From: Sanchytrium tribonematis
Lineage: Eukaryota > Sanchytriomycota > Sanchytriomycetes > Sanchytriales > Sanchytriaceae
NCBI GenBank assembly: GCA_018985235.1
Contig: JADGIG010000028.1
Location: 1-37,665 of the forward strand
DNA length: 37,665 nt
Direction of reading: 5' to 3'
Shown one piece after another: positions 8,955 through 16,882 of this stretch. A program made the position numbers and the translations under genes. Numbering within the stretch: position 1 is the first letter of the stretch; every line of letters begins with the position of its first letter. A model generated the notes under the pieces. It had not been told where the DNA came from and searched no databases. It saw only the letters and a list, made by a program, of their open reading frames with translations.

Positions 8955-9530
8955 ATGACGAGCGCTAGAAATGGCAAATTAATTGTTGTTGAGGGAATCG
9001 ATCGATCTGGTAAATCCACTTTAGTTCAAAGACTTTCTGAGCATTTTGATTGCATTAAATCAGGATTTCCTAACAGAAATACGCCTATTGGGAAGTTAAT
9101 TAATCAAATATTAACAAGGGAAGTTGTAGTTGATGATATAAATGCCATACACTTGCTCTTTACTGCCAATAGATGGGAATTGCAAACCCAATTATCCGAG
9201 TGGTTGAAGAATGAAAATGTGATTTTGGATAGATACATTTATAGTGGAATTGCGTATAGTGTTGCACAAGGAATCGACTTGGAATGGTGTCTTGAGAAAG
9301 AGACAGGACTTCTTGTCCCAGACAAAGTCATCTATCTGGATCTTGATGCCAAAGTAAGTGCTGAGCGAAAAGGATTTGGAGATGAGTTATATGAAAAGGA
9401 GAAATTTCTTAGCTTGGTGACTGAGGCATTTAAAATTCAAAAAGATAAAAACTGGATGTTTATAGATGCTACTAAGAGCATAGATGAAGTTTTTGAAGAG
9501 GCGGTTTCATTTATAAAGGAGAGTAAGTAA
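8955..9530 (+). CDS. Thymidylate kinase (dTMP kinase)
   Basis: This 191-residue protein phosphorylates dTMP to dTDP for DNA synthesis. The P-loop VEGIDRSGKST is at residues 12-22. The DR(Y/H) motif appears in VILDRYIYSGIAYS, which binds substrate and magnesium. The KVIYLDLDAKVSAERKG segment leads into the lid region. Length and motif spacing match the CDC8/DTYMK family. The start is the ATG just after GGGAGGG. The gene is intronless. It converges with the GT2 gene, with the stops 15 bp apart. Confidence 0.95.
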   Translation: MTSARNGKLIVVEGIDRSGKSTLVQRLSEHFDCIKSGFPNRNTPIGKLINQILTREVVVDDINAIHLLFTANRWELQTQLSEWLKNENVILDRYIYSGIAYSVAQGIDLEWCLEKETGLLVPDKVIYLDLDAKVSAERKGFGDELYEKEKFLSLVTEAFKIQKDKNWMFIDATKSIDEVFEEAVSFIKESK

Positions 9531-9545
9531 ATCTATGCTATTAGT

Positions 9546-11727
9546 TTAATACGGTCCCATTTTTAGGTTTTTCCCCTTAATTGTAAACATTTTGTCGAAC
9601 GGATCATCGATACTGGAATCCGAGACCTCTGTCAAATCGGAAGTACTGGGTTTGTTCATCTCGATGGAGGTGTGTGGAAGTCCGAGAGTTCGAGACATAG
9701 TCAATGGCTCAGCCTCTTCGTCAAAATTGTCTATACTTTTTAATGAAGGTGATTTGCTTCTCTGTCTATGAGCTGCTTTTTCATATAAAGTAGTCCTAGG
9801 CAAGTCATTTTTTACCGATGAGAGAGATGAGGAACGTGACAGTTCTAGTTCTGAATCTATAAGCTTTTGCTTTCTAGATGGTAACGCTTGACTCCTTTGT
9901 GATGTATTTGATCGTTTTGGCGGTGGAATTTTATCTGAAGAATATTCATCGATCACGTTTGCTACACCTAACTGAGATTCTCTATATTTTTTGTTCTTTA
10001 AAGATATTTTGCGTAGTATATTTGAGAATCTGTGGGAGTTGGATGATCTTTTGGTTGTCATCATTTCTTCATACAGCTCATCTGCATTATTAACACCTAA
10101 CAGTTCCGAATGCTTTGCCGCCAATGTCCGAGGTCCACCCCAGGAACGGGTAAAATAGGTTGCTATGCCATATATATACCTAAATTAATCAAAAATACAC
10201 CAAAGTGTAAAAGAATGGCATTAACATCATTAAAACAGGAAATGTAAATAAAACACTGAACAATTTGTACTTCAATGCATAAATTGTAACAATGAGCCAC
10301 TGGCCAATAAATGGGAATGCAAAAAACCACAAAGCATAATATGTTGTCAAGTACCCAGTAGCGTAATATAAAATAAATACAATTGCATATGCAGACATAA
10401 ATCTGTTACAAAATTCCAACATTCTCCATATTAGCAATAATGGTACCCTTTGCCATAATTCAAAACTAACAATCATCCAAGCTTCATTAGCCACAGCACC
10501 AAGTAGCCATCTTCGACGCTGCTTCATAAAAGATCGGAAACCAGTCACAGCGGTGGTAGAAGCATGTGCCACTGCACACATTCCAGTTGCACCAAATTCA
10601 TAATTTTGCATCAAAAGATGAGTCAAATATCGGTCTTCTCCCAAATAAAATCTGTGGTAATTTAAAGTGGCTTTCTGATTCAAATCTCCAAAATAAACTT
10701 TTCCAATTCTTCTCAATGTGGAATATCTAATCATGGTAAGGGCGCCTGGTAGACAAGTGACTCCGCCCAAGGCACTTTCCATGACCCTGACAACCAATTG
10801 GCCCTGCATATATTCCGGGTTTTGATAATGATATAGTAAATTCCACCATTGATTTGTTGTACAACTGATAAATCCAGTAACCGCTTTTTTACTCAAGTCT
10901 TTATCCATTGTCACCGCTAGATTGTGAATTGCATATCTGTCAAGTACAATGTCACTGTCTATCATTAATACATGATGATTTCTTCTGTTAATTCTTTCAG
11001 TCCTTTGTTGTATAAGCTGCCACGCATTACCTTGGGTAATCCTCTTTCCACCATGATCGCATCTAGTGACCACCAATTCCCGATTATTTACAACCACCAT
11101 GATACTACTAGGGAGATCTTGGGCTAAGGGAACATCATATTCTTTTAAAAGAGCTAAATAAATGGGACTCATTTCAGAATCGTCAAAGGTGCAATATAAG
11201 CTTAAGGGTCCATCGTACTCCGAGTACAGCACTGAGTGAACAGCTTTTAACAAATCATTTATATCTTCATTGTATATTGGCATGATTACGCTTATTTTGG
11301 TCGAGATAGTAAAGGTAGAAAGTTTTGATCTCCAAATTTTTTGCGAAAATATAGAATACACAGCACAAATAACAGGCAATATTCCGAATAATGAATAAGA
11401 CGCCAAAATGACATAAAATGATTGCTCTTTCAGAAAATAAGGCATTTGAGAATCAAATTCAATCGGAAAGAGGCTCAATGTTAAAGGAATATACATGACC
11501 CGTAAATACAAAAATAGCAGCATGAATAATAACGAAGCAACTTTATATTTAATTTTACCCACCATGACTAACTTGATGGGTAATAAAATAAATATACTCG
11601 TAAAAGTAAGAAACTCAAGAACACCATGTCCTAAGGCAATCCATGTTAAAATTTGGAGCCAAATTGGCATTTGATCTTTACCTGAATGACCGTAGAGATC
11701 CGTTATGATATCTGTCAAATCTCCCAT
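9546..11727 (-). CDS. Chitin-synthase-like family 2 glycosyltransferase, catalytically intact, one 19-nt intron
   Basis: Exons 11727-10199 and 10179-9546 encode 720 residues. Two or three N-terminal membrane helices (about 22-125) precede a cytosolic GT2 domain. It contains IMPIYNED, FDDSE (181-185), DSD (257-259), CLPGAL, GED (363-365) and QRRRW (403-407), so all residues expected of a processive beta-glycosyltransferase are present. C-terminal membrane helices follow, then FTRSWGGPR (519-527). The closest remembered relatives are fungal chitin/hyaluronan-synthase-like enzymes with the WGGPR motif. It probably makes a cell-wall polymer from a UDP-sugar at the plasma membrane. The last 190 residues form a Ser- and Lys-rich cytosolic tail, a likely phosphorylation region. 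The intron at 10180-10198 sits just before WGGPR, and retention would give a protein lacking the motif and tail. The ATG at 11727 is the first in frame. Confidence 0.9.
10180..10198 (-). other. 19-nt intron in the GT2 synthase
   Basis: The sequence is GTATTTTTGATTAATTTAG, in phase 2. Removal joins the last membrane helix (YTLV) to YIYGIATYFTRSWGGPR, a conserved enzyme motif. Retention stops translation at once. Confidence 0.88.
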
Positions 11728-11768
11728 TCGCAAAGTTTGGCCCTAAAATCCCTGATCCTTTTATTGAT

Positions 11769-12014
11769 TTATTCCTCAATTTCGTATTCTTGAGCGATAT
11801 CTTTGATGGAGGTTTGTTTATATTTTGCCAAAATACCAAGTAAGTGGAAACCCAAATCCTTAGTATCATTCAACTGATGAAGAATTTTTTTCTGGTGTTT
11901 TGATTTTCTTTCTAGTTCGACCAAATCAATATCTTTTAGCATTATTTTGAGATCTGTGAGTTTTTCTTGCAGTGATCTAATGATTTTAGCATTTTGTAAT
12001 TCTTCTTGTTCCAT
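11769..12014 (-). CDS. Swi5-type recombination mediator
   Basis: This 81-residue protein has an N-terminal coiled coil (about 5-45) followed by LHQLNDTKDLGFHLLGILAKYKQTSIKDIAQEY. That matches the Swi5 family pattern L(H/L).YNE.KD...L.G.(I/L)A....T...(L/V)Y.E(F/Y). Fission yeast Swi5 is almost the same size (about 85). In other fungi Swi5 acts with Sfr1 to stabilise Rad51 and Dmc1 filaments in recombination. The sequence pattern is visible, while the function is taken from the family. The Swi5 and Mgr2 starts are only 19 bp apart on opposite strands, a very short shared promoter. The stop codon lies in AATAAA. Confidence 0.8.
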   Translation of the reverse strand: MEQEELQNAKIIRSLQEKLTDLKIMLKDIDLVELERKSKHQKKILHQLNDTKDLGFHLLGILAKYKQTSIKDIAQEYEIEE

Positions 12015-12033
12015 TATTCTCCTTGAGATAACA

Positions 12034-12240
12034 ATGGCAAAGCCGACAATGATTCAAAAAATACAAATGGGCGCAATGATGGGCGCAGGAATTGGTTGTG
12101 TAATTGGTGGGGTGGGTGGTATTTTTCAAGGGCTAGCAAATAAGCAGGAACCTTTTTTTAGAGTTTTGGGAAGAAGTATGCTAGGATCCGCCGGTACTTT
12201 TGCGGTAATAATGGCAGTTGGCAGTGTTTTGCGGCAATAA
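12034..12240 (+). CDS. Mgr2/Romo1-type mitochondrial inner-membrane protein
   Basis: The protein has 68 residues from the ATG at 12034. It consists of two short membrane spans with glycine motifs: MGAMMGAGIGCVIGGVGGIF and a second span, MLGSAGTFAVIMAVGSVLRQ. Between them is a short charged loop (QGLANKQEPFFRVLGR). The pattern KMG..MG...G...G...G and the SGGTFG-like second half identify the Mgr2/Romo1 family. This family associates with the TIM23 translocase and controls lateral release of preproteins. Its presence implies functional mitochondrial protein import. The stop is CAATAAAC, with TAA inside AATAAA. Confidence 0.88.
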   Translation: MAKPTMIQKIQMGAMMGAGIGCVIGGVGGIFQGLANKQEPFFRVLGRSMLGSAGTFAVIMAVGSVLRQ

Positions 12241-12658
12241 ACTCTTTGATATTTCAGATCGCTTGTTTGTGTTTATTAAACAATGCATCGATACCCAGTG
12301 GATAATTATAATAAATTGTTCGCACAATATCGAAAATGAATTTAGTAGAATTATGAATTATTTACTATTTAAAAAGGCTCAATTATGCCAGGCGATTGTT
12401 CAAGGTCCTCGCAACCATTACAGGGTCACAAGAAATAAAAAATCCCAATGCATTTTTTAAAAGTATTTGTTCAAGGTATTTATCGCTCTTATGAGCCGAT
12501 TTTAGTTTCTGATAAGTGAGATGAATGAGTTCTGAAGTCATTTAGATGAAGCAGACGACTTCCTTTTTATAAGGAAACATGTGAAAATTGGGCAATCATA
12601 ATCCAATCACATCAGATATGTGACAAACGTGTCGATCTTCACATTTGATTAGTAAATT
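12241..12658. other. 418-bp intergenic region, no confident gene
   Basis: This is the only long gap between two convergent genes in the window. A 35-codon ATG frame (12353-12460) and a 17-codon one starting at 12281 are present. Joining them would need an atypical 28-nt intron at 12318-12345. A hairpin TTCCTT/AAGGAA lies at 12560-12576 within a wider GAAGTC/GACTTC dyad. I cannot match a tRNA or snoRNA box set. Confidence 0.5.
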
Positions 12659-13000
12659 TTATTCATAAAGCATGCAATGATTTGCTTGTTCTTTGGCATA
12701 ATCAAGTTCTTTCAGACTCCTCCCAGTTAAATATCCTAAATAACAATTAGGCTTGACCTTGAAAACTGCACAAAGTCCAACAAACATTGACTCTGCATAA
12801 TTTATGTTATTTGTACATTTGATATAGTGTAAAAGAGCTCTTATTACCGGTTCGAGCTCAGAAGCTCCAAATCGACCAACTAAAATGTAATTGAGAATTG
12901 GTTCAATATATTCAAAGCCATCCATGTACAAATCAAAGTGCTCTAGCATTTGATTGATAACCAATTCTGTGTTAGTAAAATGGGATTCGATAGTATTCAT
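12659..13000 (-). CDS. Small orphan protein, paralogue of the gene at 2705-3037
   Basis: This gene of 113 residues starts with an ATG and has a TATATATAAG element 30 nt upstream. It shares with the 2705 protein the motifs EYI..(I/V)L.YI..GR, MF(V/I)GLCA(V/I)F.V.P and (G/A)YLTGR in an ungapped 78-residue alignment, about 38% identical by hand count. No known domain, signal peptide or membrane span is seen. The two copies differ most at the N-terminus and in a short central loop. AATAAA overlaps the stop codon. Its function is unknown, and the pattern suggests a lineage-specific family under selection. Confidence 0.8.
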   Translation of the reverse strand: MNTIESHFTNTELVINQMLEHFDLYMDGFEYIEPILNYILVGRFGASELEPVIRALLHYIKCTNNINYAESMFVGLCAVFKVKPNCYLGYLTGRSLKELDYAKEQANHCMLYE

Positions 13001-13495
13001 TGGTTTGTAAAGTCGTGGTACTTATATATAGCCCATCGGAACTAAACTCGGTGACTATAAATCATTAACCCCGAAAAGATTTAAAAATTGTAACACGATC
13101 TTGTATTTTAGCACGGAATATTGTATCCAGTTTTCAACCAAGTCTTACGAGCCATTTTAAATACAATGTACTTTTTTAGTTTGAAACTATTAGGATAAAT
13201 GTGAAGATAGTTCTCAAATCTCATCAAAATTATTTATTTCTAGAAATACTAGATAGTTCAAACTGAATCTTTGCAATAAAAACTATACTAGACGGTATAA
13301 TTTCATACGCATCTTTGCTTTTTACGGAAAATTCTTGTGATCTTGTCATGCAAGTGAAATTTTCTTTATGGTTTCTTTTAATATATGAAAAGAACGTAGT
13401 GTCCAATCATATTATTGAAAGAATCTGTTCAGAATACACACTCAAGTTTCGCGATGTGAGAGTCAGGGTCAATATTTAAAACAATTGTTTGGCTG
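13001..13495. promoter_or_regulatory. Divergent intergenic region between small orphan and LAMTOR3 genes
   Basis: No gene is visible in these 495 bp. A TATATATAAG (minus strand, 13030-13021) precedes the minus gene by 30 nt. A TATTTAAA-like run precedes the plus gene by about 22 nt. The remainder is AT-rich with no strong repeats, and is the longest promoter region in the window. Confidence 0.5.
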
Positions 13496-13876
13496 ATGCA
13501 ACTCAAATCTTATTGTGAACAAGTATTGGCGCATACATACGGCTTGAAAGCTATCATGATTACTGATAGTGATGGTGCTGTATTGTTAAGTATAGCGTGT
13601 GATGATGTGCCAGACAATATGTTGAATGTTGCCACGGGCATGCTTTATACTATTTCGAGTGATCTTAGTGGTAAATTTGGATTAGGGAAAAATGTAAAAA
13701 TAACTCAAAAGTATCAGGCGTATAACATCTTGCAAAAAAATTACAATCCGTTTATATTAACATTGATATCTGATGGAGACGCTCCAATTGAAGGTATATG
13801 GGGTGCGGAGCAGCATGAATTAGAAATCGCTATACATCAGCTTCTTGAAGACCACAACAAAAACAATAAAGTTTGA
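13496..13876 (+). CDS. LAMTOR3 (MP1)-like Ragulator subunit, roadblock fold
   Basis: This 126-residue protein matches LAMTOR3 in order and length: GLKAIMITDSDGAVLLSIA, then SGKFGLGKNVKITQKYQAYNILQ, then PFILTLISDGDAPIEGI and a C-terminal helix. LAMTOR3 forms a roadblock-fold dimer with LAMTOR2 within Ragulator, which anchors Rag GTPases and TORC1 (and MAPK in animals) on lysosomal or vacuolar membranes. A general roadblock/dynein light chain family member is the less likely alternative. There is no intron. AATAAA follows the TGA stop within about 15 nt. Confidence 0.8.
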   Translation: MQLKSYCEQVLAHTYGLKAIMITDSDGAVLLSIACDDVPDNMLNVATGMLYTISSDLSGKFGLGKNVKITQKYQAYNILQKNYNPFILTLISDGDAPIEGIWGAEQHELEIAIHQLLEDHNKNNKV

Positions 13877-13958
13877 TCGGTCTAAAATAAACTTGTGGCG
13901 TAGGTCCAATTTAACAAATGGCTAAAAATTATTAACTTTAAACGCTGCAAGAAAGTAG

Positions 13959-14366
13959 ATGGGAATAGCAAAAATATTTAGAACTTTATTCAGCACATTT
14001 TTGACATGTTCAAGTAATCAGAAGTCTAGTAAGGTTTGTAAATCATGCCCAAAATCTCGGGATCAAGAGTTGCCAAATTCTTTAGAAATAACCAGGTCAC
14101 AGGTGGTGTGCGATAGTGACAAAAGATACCTAACCCGTAACATCAGGCAGACTAGACGAGAATATTTGCGAGTAAGTCATCTCACGTTAAAGAAAGTGAC
14201 CAAATACCCAGATAGCTTGAATCGTTATGTTTATCTAAAATCTGTTTATTCCAAGCTCTCTCGACAACCTTTTAATGGTTTGCAGCATCAAGAGGTCTGC
14301 GAGTTTCATCTCAAACAGTTACTGAAGCAAATCGATGATGACTATATGATAAATAGCACTATATAA
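13959..14366 (+). CDS. Hypothetical basic protein
   Basis: A 135-residue frame starts at an ATG 82 bp after the LAMTOR3 stop. The N-terminus MGIAKIFRTLFSTFLTC is hydrophobic with Gly2 and a cysteine at 17, and two further cysteines lie in KVCKSC. It might be a short membrane anchor or lipidated segment, although position 6 lacks the usual Ser/Thr of a myristoylation site. The middle is Arg-rich, and the end is helical and charged (HQEVCEFHLKQLLKQIDDD). I do not recognise a family. The stop is 6 bp from the convergent GT2-like gene. Confidence 0.6.
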   Translation: MGIAKIFRTLFSTFLTCSSNQKSSKVCKSCPKSRDQELPNSLEITRSQVVCDSDKRYLTRNIRQTRREYLRVSHLTLKKVTKYPDSLNRYVYLKSVYSKLSRQPFNGLQHQEVCEFHLKQLLKQIDDDYMINSTI

Positions 14367-14372
14367 ATTATT

Positions 14373-16130
14373 TTATTTGTCAAAATCCAATTTAAATTTG
14401 CTCGTTTTCGGGATTAATACTAAGTCGCAAAGTTCTTTGGTTTCAGATTTCTTGTTTATCAAACTATTTAAAGAAGTAGTTGAATTTGCTTGAGTTGTTG
14501 AATTTGAGTACGTTTCGTCGTTAGAATTTTTTCGGGCCTTTGTGTTGACGGAAAACTCAGTTTCTGATATGGAAAATGCCCGGTTGCTACGTTGACCCAA
14601 TGAGGTCTTCTTTTGGTGGTTTTCGTGAATATGCTTCTTGTGACTCCAGTGGCTCACAATTTCTTTTATTTCCCTAGACTCTAAATCTTCCTTTCGCACC
14701 TCAATTTTCCCAAAATCAAGAGTTCCTCTTATCAAATTAATAATCAAGTCAATTAGAATAAACACAAGGTTGACAAATGGGCCAAACAGTACATACAGAG
14801 CATAGTAAAAAAAATTGTACCACATTTGAAACCTTGTTGTATTTAAAAGTAATAGAAGTAATTCACCCACAAAAGGAGCCAGAAAAATTAAATTGATAGC
14901 TGGCGCTTGACCAAAAGCATAGAGAACAATACTCAAAAAGGGGATGATTGAGAAAAATTGACAAAAAAATTGCAACACATGTGTTATTGTATACGTCTTT
15001 GGATATTCAGACAATAATAAAATCCAGCAGTACTCTCGTAACAATTGGAGTAAATGCTCTCTATGTATATAGTTTGAGAGCGTAGAAGATGGTTGATTTT
15101 TGGCAATACTCAAACTACACAATCCAATGCTCTCCCTACCCTTTTCGCTAACCAGATATCTTGATAAATCTACATCAGCCCCTAGATTAAATTTTGTTGA
15201 GCTCTGATGGAATATGATTGTTTGGCATTCATTTAATGCCTTTTGTGTTATAATGAAAAAACTTTGTGGGAGAGAATGCAAGTACCCACAGGAAAGAGGC
15301 AACTGTTTCCATTGATAAAAATTATCACAAAAGTGATATGAACTACCGTCTATTGTACCAGTCATTGCAACTCTTTGAGGGTACTTTGTAAATGTCATAC
15401 AAAAATTATGCACAACATTCTTATTCAACATGACGTTGGAATCTATAAATAGTACATACTCAAATTGATCCAACTGCTGGGCAAGATTCCAAGCATATTG
15501 TTTTGGGTCCACATCGTGATTCTGCCTTTTACATATGACGAGGTGCTTTTCCATTCCTGGAATTGATAAATCCACAATTCCATATTCCAAGGTCTTTTGC
15601 TTAAATTCAACATGATATTCCTTCAGTAGCTCAATATAAGCGAGATTCATTTCATAACTGTCAAACGAGCAAAAAATTGTTAAACGGCCCTCGTATTCTT
15701 GATTGACAGCCTTTTTAATGGTAGAAATAAGTTGCTTTGGATCTTCGTTGTAAACAGGAATTATGACAGCCACAGTTGGATTCTTGCGCCTCTCATCTAG
15801 GCGATATCCGACAATTGACTGGCTTATAATGTAGCGCAGTAAAAGCCCAGCTGACCAAATTCCATAGATGGCATAAAAGAACAAAAGTAAGTAAAATCCA
15901 CCATCAGCAAGAACCTTCGGAGTTTTGACAATAAAGGACACAGCAAAACTGACATAGAGTATTCGAGATAGAAAATACAAAAGTAGAAGCACAATAGCTA
16001 CAGCTTTATACCTATAATCTAATCTAAATAATACAGAAGTCGCTGTTACGACTCCAATTGATGTTAATACAAACTCAGCAAAACAATGTGATATTGCGTA
16101 GTAGTAAAGAATAGAAATCCATGTGTCCAT
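14373..16130 (-). CDS. GT2-like paralogue lacking catalytic residues (pseudoenzyme)
   Basis: This protein has 585 residues from the ATG at 16130. Layout and local sequence follow the intact GT2 gene at 9546-11727: N-terminal helices, VAVIIPVYNEDPKQLISTIKKAV, a CSFDSYEMNLAYIELLKEY strand, then C-terminal helices and a Ser/Thr-rich tail. Every catalytic position is altered. FDDSE became FDSYE, DSD became DSN (230-232), the CLPG acceptor segment became LPQSFFI, GED became GAD (317-319), QRRRW became LREYCW, and WGGPR is absent. The frame is intact over its whole length, so it is maintained rather than a broken pseudogene. A regulatory or scaffolding partner of the active synthase is plausible but inferred. 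The stop codon is inside AATAAA. Confidence 0.85.
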   Translation of the reverse strand: MDTWISILYYYAISHCFAEFVLTSIGVVTATSVLFRLDYRYKAVAIVLLLLYFLSRILYVSFAVSFIVKTPKVLADGGFYLLLFFYAIYGIWSAGLLLRYIISQSIVGYRLDERRKNPTVAVIIPVYNEDPKQLISTIKKAVNQEYEGRLTIFCSFDSYEMNLAYIELLKEYHVEFKQKTLEYGIVDLSIPGMEKHLVICKRQNHDVDPKQYAWNLAQQLDQFEYVLFIDSNVMLNKNVVHNFCMTFTKYPQRVAMTGTIDGSSYHFCDNFYQWKQLPLSCGYLHSLPQSFFIITQKALNECQTIIFHQSSTKFNLGADVDLSRYLVSEKGRESIGLCSLSIAKNQPSSTLSNYIHREHLLQLLREYCWILLLSEYPKTYTITHVLQFFCQFFSIIPFLSIVLYAFGQAPAINLIFLAPFVGELLLLLLNTTRFQMWYNFFYYALYVLFGPFVNLVFILIDLIINLIRGTLDFGKIEVRKEDLESREIKEIVSHWSHKKHIHENHQKKTSLGQRSNRAFSISETEFSVNTKARKNSNDETYSNSTTQANSTTSLNSLINKKSETKELCDLVLIPKTSKFKLDFDK

Positions 16131-16276
16131 GTTCACAAGGAGGTAGTCGCTACACAAAAAAGTTAGATTGAAAATTTCTTAGGAAAGTCCCCGTGATGAC
16201 TCTGAAATTATTTATTTTACTATATAATAGACTTCAAAGCCTCTCAACTACTTTCGCTGGGGCATTATTTCACTGA

Positions 16277-16295
16277 TGATTGGTACTGCCAATCA
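16277..16295. promoter_or_regulatory. Inverted CCAAT-box pair
   Basis: TGATTGG-TACTG-CCAATCA has 7-bp arms with two opposed CCAAT boxes. It is about 93 bp before the secreted proline-rich gene at 16388 and 147 bp before the divergent GT2-like gene. The histone promoter in this window uses the same GATTGG/CCAATC unit, which suggests an NF-Y/HAP-type site. Confidence 0.4.
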
Positions 16296-16387
16296 AAGCA
16301 ATCCCCTTTCCCACTTGTAAATTAACTTGCTTTAATTTGGCAAGCCGTTTTGATAACATAAAAGGCGGTTCACCTATATTGAACAAT

Positions 16388-16867
16388 ATGAAATACCTTT
16401 TAGCTGCCTCTGTTTTGGCTTTTACTGTTGAAAATTCAATCACTAAAAGAGCAATTTTACCACCTAGTGGGATTCCCCCTCCACCACCTGGCGGGTCTCC
16501 CCCTGGTCCACCTGCTTCTCCTCTAACAGGTCCTAGTCCCAGCCCACCTGTTATCCCACCTAGTCACGAACCTACAGAAACTGGCTCTCCTGTAATGGGA
16601 GGACCAGAACATGAGCCTTTACATGAGACTCAACCGGAACCTATTGGAGAAATTAGACAAGAACCAAAACAAGAACCACTACATGAACCTCACCAGGGTC
16701 CTGATCATCTAGAACCTGTAAATCTTGAACCATCACATGCTGATACTGTGACGCCAGTGTCTGGAGCTTATGCAACCGAATCAGAAGAGATTCACGAGGG
16801 TACCTATTCTAGCGCAAGTCAATCAATTTTGAGTGCTTATATTATTGGGGCTCTATTTTTACAGTAA
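16388..16867 (+). CDS. Secreted proline-rich protein with C-terminal hydrophobic tail
   Basis: This 159-residue protein starts at the ATG at 16388. MKYLLAASVLAF is a signal peptide, and ENSITKR ends in a Lys-Arg pair that a kexin-type protease could cut. Residues 22-70 are Pro/Gly/Ser-rich (IPPPPPGGSPPGPP). Residues 75-130 carry Glu-Pro-His repeats (EPLHE, EPKQEPLHEP). The end, YSSASQSILSAYIIGALFLQ, is a Ser-rich spacer plus a hydrophobic tail, typical of a GPI-anchor signal. Start and end resemble the gene at 36461, so the two form a small family with different middles. A cell-surface or extracellular role is likely. No enzyme domain is seen. Confidence 0.75.
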   Translation: MKYLLAASVLAFTVENSITKRAILPPSGIPPPPPGGSPPGPPASPLTGPSPSPPVIPPSHEPTETGSPVMGGPEHEPLHETQPEPIGEIRQEPKQEPLHEPHQGPDHLEPVNLEPSHADTVTPVSGAYATESEEIHEGTYSSASQSILSAYIIGALFLQ

Positions 16868-16882
16868 ATTACTCAAGATTTA

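Noticed and set aside
9546-10124. Independent gene for the Ser-rich 190-residue protein
   Set aside because: It has no ATG at the start of its frame and follows the GT2 WGGPR motif in frame once the 19-nt intron is removed, so it is the enzyme's tail.
12218-12460. 80-codon open frame after the Mgr2 gene, or a 49-codon spliced gene using a 28-nt intron (12318-12345)
   Set aside because: The frame has no early ATG, the 28-nt intron lacks the GTA start and size of the others, and the product resembles nothing.
12481-12660. Box C/D snoRNA or other small RNA
   Set aside because: There are CTGA and GATGA-like strings and a hairpin, but no correctly spaced C and D boxes with a terminal stem.
13959-14366. 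Assigning this gene as a Ragulator partner (LAMTOR1-like) because it follows LAMTOR3 and starts MG
   Set aside because: The N-terminus lacks the MGCC motif and a proper myristoylation site, and gene order is not informative in eukaryotes.
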